Assembly (NCBI RefSeq): GCF_950023065.1 | Contig: NC_088678.1 | Coordinates: 59,674,460 to 59,738,459, forward strand | DNA length: 64,000 nucleotides | Direction: 5' to 3' | DNA from: Planococcus citri | Lineage: Eukaryota > Arthropoda > Insecta > Hemiptera > Pseudococcidae | Part shown: piece after piece, positions 57,977-64,000 of the stretch | Numbering within the stretch: position 1 is the first letter of the stretch | How the letters are laid out: the number at the start of each line of letters is the position of its first letter | Program-made: the position numbers and the translations under genes | Notes under the pieces: generated by a model | Told to the model about the DNA's origin: nothing | The model's input: only the letters and a program-made list of their open reading frames with translations | Databases searched by the model: none

Positions 57977-59680
57977 TTAATCTCGTTTGCCTTTTTATTC
58001 ATCTTCGTAAGGGTCGGCTCTCGGACACATGTTTGCGTTTCTGTTTTATTTATGTATTACGCACACTTACGCAACTGGTTCGAGAATTCGAGATGCTCGA
58101 CTAATGAGGGGTGAATCTTGGTGACCAAAAGGGTGTTAAACAGCAATTAGTCTCGTATTAATGAGTTAACTATTTAATTTCGCTCAAGCATTTTAAATTT
58201 TTCATTAAGCGTTTTTGCCAAAATGAACTGATCTAAAAAACCTAATCGATGAATTGAATGTGTTATCGACTTACCTACACGTTTTTTAACGCTAGTATAA
58301 AAAAAAAATAGGTACAATATAAATTACTAGGGCAACCCAAAATATAGCCCACCTACTCTTATTCAAAGATAATATTGAATATTTTATTCGATACCATCGC
58401 TCTGTGTTATTGCCGAAGAAAACCGAGAAGAAGGCATATTAAGCTGTACATAATTACTAGATTATTTCTTTTTAGCTTTGAAATTAAGAAAGTGAAAGTT
58501 CATTGATAAAATCAATGATCGAAGATCAATATTCCAGTCTTCGAGAATATTCATCGCGAACATCAATCAAAATCAAAAGTATACTCTGTTCGTATAAAAA
58601 CAAATCTGATTGAGTGAAAAAAAGACACCTCAAAAATGAAAATATTAGAATTTATCAATTTTTGGCATTGCCATTATTGTACAGGGAGTAAGTACCTAAC
58701 TACCTATGCCGAGTAGGTAGTAGGTAGGTACCTGAATTTGAAAATGATGGAGATTTGAGATCGCATACGCAATATCACCTTGCTCTGATAAGAAACATTA
58801 TTTATTCTACATACTACATGTAGAATAAAACGCTACTTTACTCTCTCTAGTCGTTCGACTGATCAAATGCACGTTTTCCCATGTTTAGATAAACTAGGTT
58901 ATTCAACTCGTAAAATAGAGTGATTTTCGACAATTTTTAGTTGCTTCCCTAGTAGGTAAACCTCAAAATTCGTCAAAAAAACACGTTATTTTCCTAGTCA
59001 AATAAAATAACATTGTATTTATCTCATATCTGATGCATAATGAGCATTATGAATCATGTTTCATTCTTTGTACATACAAATTGTAACATAGCAGGGGAAT
59101 TTATCTATTGATTAATCATTAATTTATCGTTTCAATTTGAACATTTTGAATCAAAATTTTAATCGTACATTACGGTGTATTCTTTCAACGAAAATTCAAC
59201 ATTAATTTTGAAAAATTCTAATGATATTAGTTTTGCACTTTTCAATTTTTCACGATTCACGTCTACAAAAAAATATGATAAGGTAATACGTTGTTAATTT
59301 TAATTAGATTATGGAACTTTGGAAGCTCGTTAGCTCGTGCAGTCGTGCTTCGTTTTTCATTCATTCGTTGCTGCAATAATTCTCCAGTCATCATTACATA
59401 TCATACTGATTGGTATATTTGAAAACCGCTTTACTGTTCGGAAAATTCAGTCTGAATAATGCGGTTTGAATTGCTCGATGATTCCGCTGTTTGCGCACAT
59501 GAGCCGTGACGAACTTGTTTTTTGTTTCATTGTTCAACATGAAATCAATGGAATGAATATTAATTATTAATCGAAATTCGAACAATAAATGAAATATCAT
59601 TCTGTAAATGTAAAAATTGCGTTTTAGTATTCTCGCGATATGCTACAATGCAACAAATCTGCATGCGTCATTTAACGCTA
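57977..59680. other. End of unit B and H3 upstream spacer
   Basis: Shared with unit A to about 58385, then unique AT-rich DNA. A short hairpin ATTCTACATACTACATGTAGAAT-like lies near 58804. No gene seen. Confidence 0.55.
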
Positions 59681-59684
59681 CGTG

Positions 59685-60260
<576 letters not shown>

Positions 60261-60293
60261 TTCCGTTGAAAATATTCAATATCGTATCAAAAC

Positions 60294-60309
60294 GGCCCTT
60301 TTCAGGGCC
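60294..60309 (+). terminator. Histone 3' stem-loop of H3
   Basis: GGCCCTTTTCAGGGCC: a 6-bp stem with a TTTC loop, followed by ACCAA. It is bound by SLBP and directs 3' end cleavage. It begins 33 nt after the stop codon. Confidence 0.96.
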
Positions 60310-61764
60310 ACCAATTTTGATTTCTTCTCAATATTATGGTTATACGATGTGGTCAGTGGTGAATTGTGGTGTGATTTGTGGTTCGATTCGACTAATAAAT
60401 AAAATAAAGTCAAAATTTCTCAATATTCATGTCGAATTGTGAAACTTAATAACTAATGAGAATGATAGTTGTAAACTCTGGCAAGTATTTTATTTTCTCT
60501 ACCATAAAATACGTACTATGATAATGAACTGAAACTGAATCATTTTTAGAAAAATTCGGCTAGTGACTAAAAAACCAGTGTTTTTTACGTTTTATTTCCT
60601 TTTTTTTTTTTTTTTTTTTTGAAATCGTATCATATTAATATAATATCTGAATTTGGCAATTTTTCTGGATTGTATAATTTATTATAAAAATCGTGAACAA
60701 TAAAATACCTCGAAAATCAAATATCAATCAATTTTTTTTCTTTTCGATATCGTATTATGATTTGAGGAGTCTAGAAGCAAAAGTCATTTTTGCCATCAAA
60801 AATTCAAAATCGATTTCGTTTTTTTTGCAGTTTCGATACAATTTTTCATACTCCCATAACCCTATCGATACTCACTTTTATCGTACTATTGGCAACAATT
60901 GACTTATGATTTTTTCTTTGTACAACTTACGTACATATAATACTTATGCTTCTGACTATATGGATAAAAAATAAGTATGACGAGGTGAAACCCATAATAA
61001 GGTTCTTAGAAGTTGAGTTTTCAATGTTTTGAGTACAATTTTGAAAAAATGAACGACCCCTTTTAAAATCACATTAATTTTGTTGAAATTAATTTTGCGA
61101 ACTGATTTTTTAAAATAATTCTTACCGTACTTTTTTACTTCATTCACAAAGGTAATAATTATAATGATTGATTATACCGTTGTTTTTTTTTGACCAAAAT
61201 GAACAAACATATTTGATACCATCAACCTCAAATCAATAAATTGCATTCAAACGTACTCGTAGGTAAAAACAAATCGAAATTTGAAAATAGTTTACTTGCA
61301 CGAATGTGCTTGCGCTCTTCCTTGCTTTTCAAAAGCATGTTTGATACCGTCTTGTCTGTGGCTGCATTGATGATAATTATACGGTTACGGAAATAGCAAA
61401 ATATAATAACATACCTTAATTTGGATTTATTATAATACATACTGATAATTTGTGTTTTTGTTCTCTAAAAGTATAAACCCCGTTCCAAATAATGACCACC
61501 AAGACAAACGAATAATATGGAAATAACATTAGCCTAATAGCAATATCCGTAGATGATAGACAATTGAATAGGTACATTAATTTTTGCAAGTAGGTACAAT
61601 GTACATAAAACATGAACTATGTGCTTAGAAATTCATGTTCGACAATGTCTCGAGCTCGTAGTAAATCATAATTTGGATGTGGACGAATATGAGCGGCTTG
61701 TTTCGTTTACAATTCATGCCTCTTTTAATTTCTCATCTAAAAAAATTTAGAAAATTGAAGATCC
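60310..61764. other. Spacer between H3 and the H4 upstream repeats
   Basis: AT-rich DNA with a T-run at about 60600-60620. No gene, other histone or element end recognised. Confidence 0.5.
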
Positions 61765-62658
61765 TAAAATAAATGAAATCACATTGTTCCAATTTGTATT
61801 ACTCGAGGTAAAATTTGAGATTCATTCAATTGTAATGAACGTAGTTAATTGAATACCTGTTAGAAATTTGAATTTTGAATCTAAATGACAGTCGAAGAGC
61901 TGTGAGCCGAAATATTGAATTATTGAATGAAATGAATATTTTAATCTAAAATGAAATGAAATGAAAATGAAATAATATTCAAATGCATAATAATCGTCAT
62001 TTCAATACACCAAAAAAACCTTACTTTGTTAGATTCAAATTTAGAACGTAAACTGTATCCTGATTGATCGTAAAATAAATGAAATCACATTGTTCCAATT
62101 TGTATTACTCAAGGTAAAATTTGAGATTCATTCAATTGCAACGAATGTAATTAGAAATTAGAATTTTGAATCTAAATTACAGTCGAAGAGCTGTGAGCCG
62201 AAATATTGAATGAAATGAATATTTTAATCTAAAATGAAATGAAATGAAAATGAAATAATATTCAAATGCATAATAATCGTCATTTCAATACACCAAAAAA
62301 AACGTTACTTTGTTAGGTTCGAATTTAAAACGTAAACTGTATCCTGATTGATCGTAAAATAAATGAAATCACACTGTTCCAATTTGTACCTATTACTCAA
62401 GGTAAAATTTGAGATTCATTCAATTGCAACGAACGTAATTAGAAATTAGAATTTTGAATCTAAATTACAGTCGAAGAGCTGTGAGCCGAAATATTGAATT
62501 ATTGAATGAAATAAATAAATATTTTAATCCAAAATAAAACAAAAAAAATATTAAATATTCAAAATGCATAATCATCCACTTCAATACACCAAAAAAAAAA
62601 CGTTACTTCGTAACTTCGTTAGGTTCAAATTTAAAACGTAAACTGTATCCTGATTGGT
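61765..62658. repeat. Three tandem copies of a 284-306 bp unit upstream of H4
   Basis: Units start TAAAATAAATGAAATCACA at 61765, 62071 and 62355. Each contains CAGTCGAAGAGCTGTGAGCC, TGCATAAT(A/C)ATC and the closing AAACTGTATCCTGATTG. The last unit runs into the ATTGG boxes of the H4 promoter. Confidence 0.85.
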
Positions 62659-62768
62659 CGAAGCGCGAATACGCAGCATTAACGGAGTTGCATGAAAAGC
62701 GAAACGTTCATTGGTTGATGCATCAACCAATCAGGATACAGCGTTTCCGTTTTCGTTTCATATAAATA
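62653..62768 (+). promoter_or_regulatory. Histone H4 promoter
   Basis: TATAAATA at 62761-62768, 79 bp before the ATG. Upstream are ATTGG at 62653-62657 and a perfect 22-bp palindrome at 62710-62731 whose two ends are facing ATTGG and CCAAT boxes (core TTGGTTGATGCATCAACCAA). Confidence 0.8.
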
Positions 62769-62819
62769 CAGCCGAGCGTTTCGTAAGGTATTATTGTGAA
62801 TCTACGTTCTTGTTGTTAA

Positions 62820-63158
<339 letters not shown>

Positions 63159-63205
63159 GCTTGCCCTATTTGGGGATATTTCCAGACTCAAAAATCCGTT
63201 AAAAC

Positions 63206-63221
63206 GGCCCTTTTCAGGGCC
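63206..63221 (+). terminator. Histone 3' stem-loop of H4
   Basis: GGCCCTTTTCAGGGCC, identical to the H3 stem-loop and followed by ACCAA. This is the SLBP/U7-dependent processing signal. Confidence 0.96.
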
Positions 63222-63239
63222 ACCAAAATAATTTCTTCT

Positions 63240-64000
63240 TATAATGTGAAACACAGTTGTTGAAACTTGACATCATGAGTTGGTAAATTTAATATTCAAT
63301 ATGAATATTTAGTATTGAACATTGATACTTTGATAGATCACACACATGGAATGGAATGCGCGCAGGTTAGGATGTTCCATGTGTAGTCAAATTACAATTA
63401 GCCTATAATATGTATTCTCTCGTAGACTTTTCTTTTTCGTCACTCAATGTATATGTTACGTTTTACATTAGGTTGTACCCAAAAAGATAATAATATATGT
63501 TATATTGGAAGAAAAGGAGCTAATAATAATATAGAGAAGCGTAAATGAATTATTCAATTTGTGATTTTCCTTCAGAATGCATTTTTCATTGCAAAATAAT
63601 GATTTTAGCTAACTTTCCCCGATAATTACCATTCTATAAAATTCTTTGTCTCAAGTAATTGCCTTCACTGCTCCTGCAAATCCTTTCCTGCTGAGTGAAA
63701 ACATCAGTCCTATAAAAGCTATAATAATTTCATCAATACTATGTACTAGAATATGTAATCTTGATCGTTCATAGAATAGAATCTGTTCTGTTCTGTTGAC
63801 GTGATATTTTCATTTTTCAAATTCATTCCAACGTAGGATGTTTGTTCGGCGATGGAAATTCAAATCTATTACTGATGTGATAAATACGAAGTAGCGAATA
63901 ATAAAATACATATTTATTTTTCAGTTAGGTTAAAAATGATGATGTATTTTGAACCATAAAACTCAAACGTTCCGAGTACCAATACATTTGCAAAACTGTT
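63240..64000. other. Right end of window, no gene seen
   Basis: AT-rich DNA after H4. No further histone gene, repeat unit or element end is visible before the window ends. Confidence 0.5.

Larger units (their letters stand above)
42858..58385. repeat. Segmental duplication, unit B
   Basis: Starts with the same NAPRT 3' UTR segment as unit A and ends at CTCTTATTCAAAGATAATATTG. It holds the broken copy 4. Insertions private to B are two 1301-bp TA elements and the TTAA element at 54270-57972. Without them B would be about 9 kb, close to A without its own insertions. Confidence 0.85.

Overview
This is an AT-rich nuclear segment of an arthropod genome. It has GT-AG introns, a spliced metazoan housekeeping gene, two replication-dependent histone genes with the animal 3' stem-loop, and many small DNA transposons. 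Very frequent TAGGTA/GTACCTAC-type words and the insect-like protein sequences suggest a sternorrhynchan hemipteran such as a mealybug or scale insect. That placement is inference.

Layout. Positions 1835-29445 (+) hold a 13-exon nicotinate phosphoribosyltransferase gene (NAPRT, 543 aa). Its fifth intron is about 21.9 kb. Two intact antisense genes of a family I do not recognise lie inside it (copy 1 at 9601-13008, copy 2 at 18905-24740). A third family member (copy 3, 32445-39419, minus) and a broken fourth (copy 4, 46645-52759, minus) lie downstream. They sit in two tandem segmental-duplication units (A, about 29593-42510; B, about 42858-58385) whose left edge falls in the NAPRT 3' UTR. Histone H3 (59850-60260) and histone H4 (62847-63158), both +, close the window. 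No other histone gene is visible.

The unknown family. Copies 2-4 begin with a 16-nt coding mini-exon (MANT/MANI...) that splices in phase 1, across an intron of 1.9-5.1 kb, onto one long exon. The protein has a conserved N-terminal region of about 500 aa, with GIFNK, IYNKF.(C/S)QMT and TGL....V.P.VLR signatures. In full-length members three modules of about 120 aa follow, each with G.Y.V(Y/F)AF.V, (Y)VGVLA, P.AEF.TNG and a closing (L)(Y/F)FY. Copy 1 also has three near-identical 66-71 aa repeats between the two parts. Copy 3 has lost most of its modules by in-frame deletion. Copy 4 is a pseudogene with a transposon insertion, a frame offset at the insertion and an in-frame TGA. The function is unknown.

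Mobile DNA. Because units A and B are duplicates, several insertions can be read against their empty sites. Elements include hAT-type elements with 8-bp duplications (1127-1555, 23375-24223, 35126-35406, 40830-41832), two apparently identical 1301-bp TA-flanked elements (43476-44776, 47715-49015), a TTAA-flanked piggyBac-like element (54270-57972), two long foldback elements (34420-36437, 55197-56994), a Helitron-like element (6298-9441), and smaller MITEs. No transposase or replicase gene was found, so all appear non-autonomous.

Functionally the window combines an NAD-salvage enzyme gene, two S-phase histone genes and an expanding, decaying family nested in and next to the NAPRT locus. I see no evidence that these genes act in one pathway.
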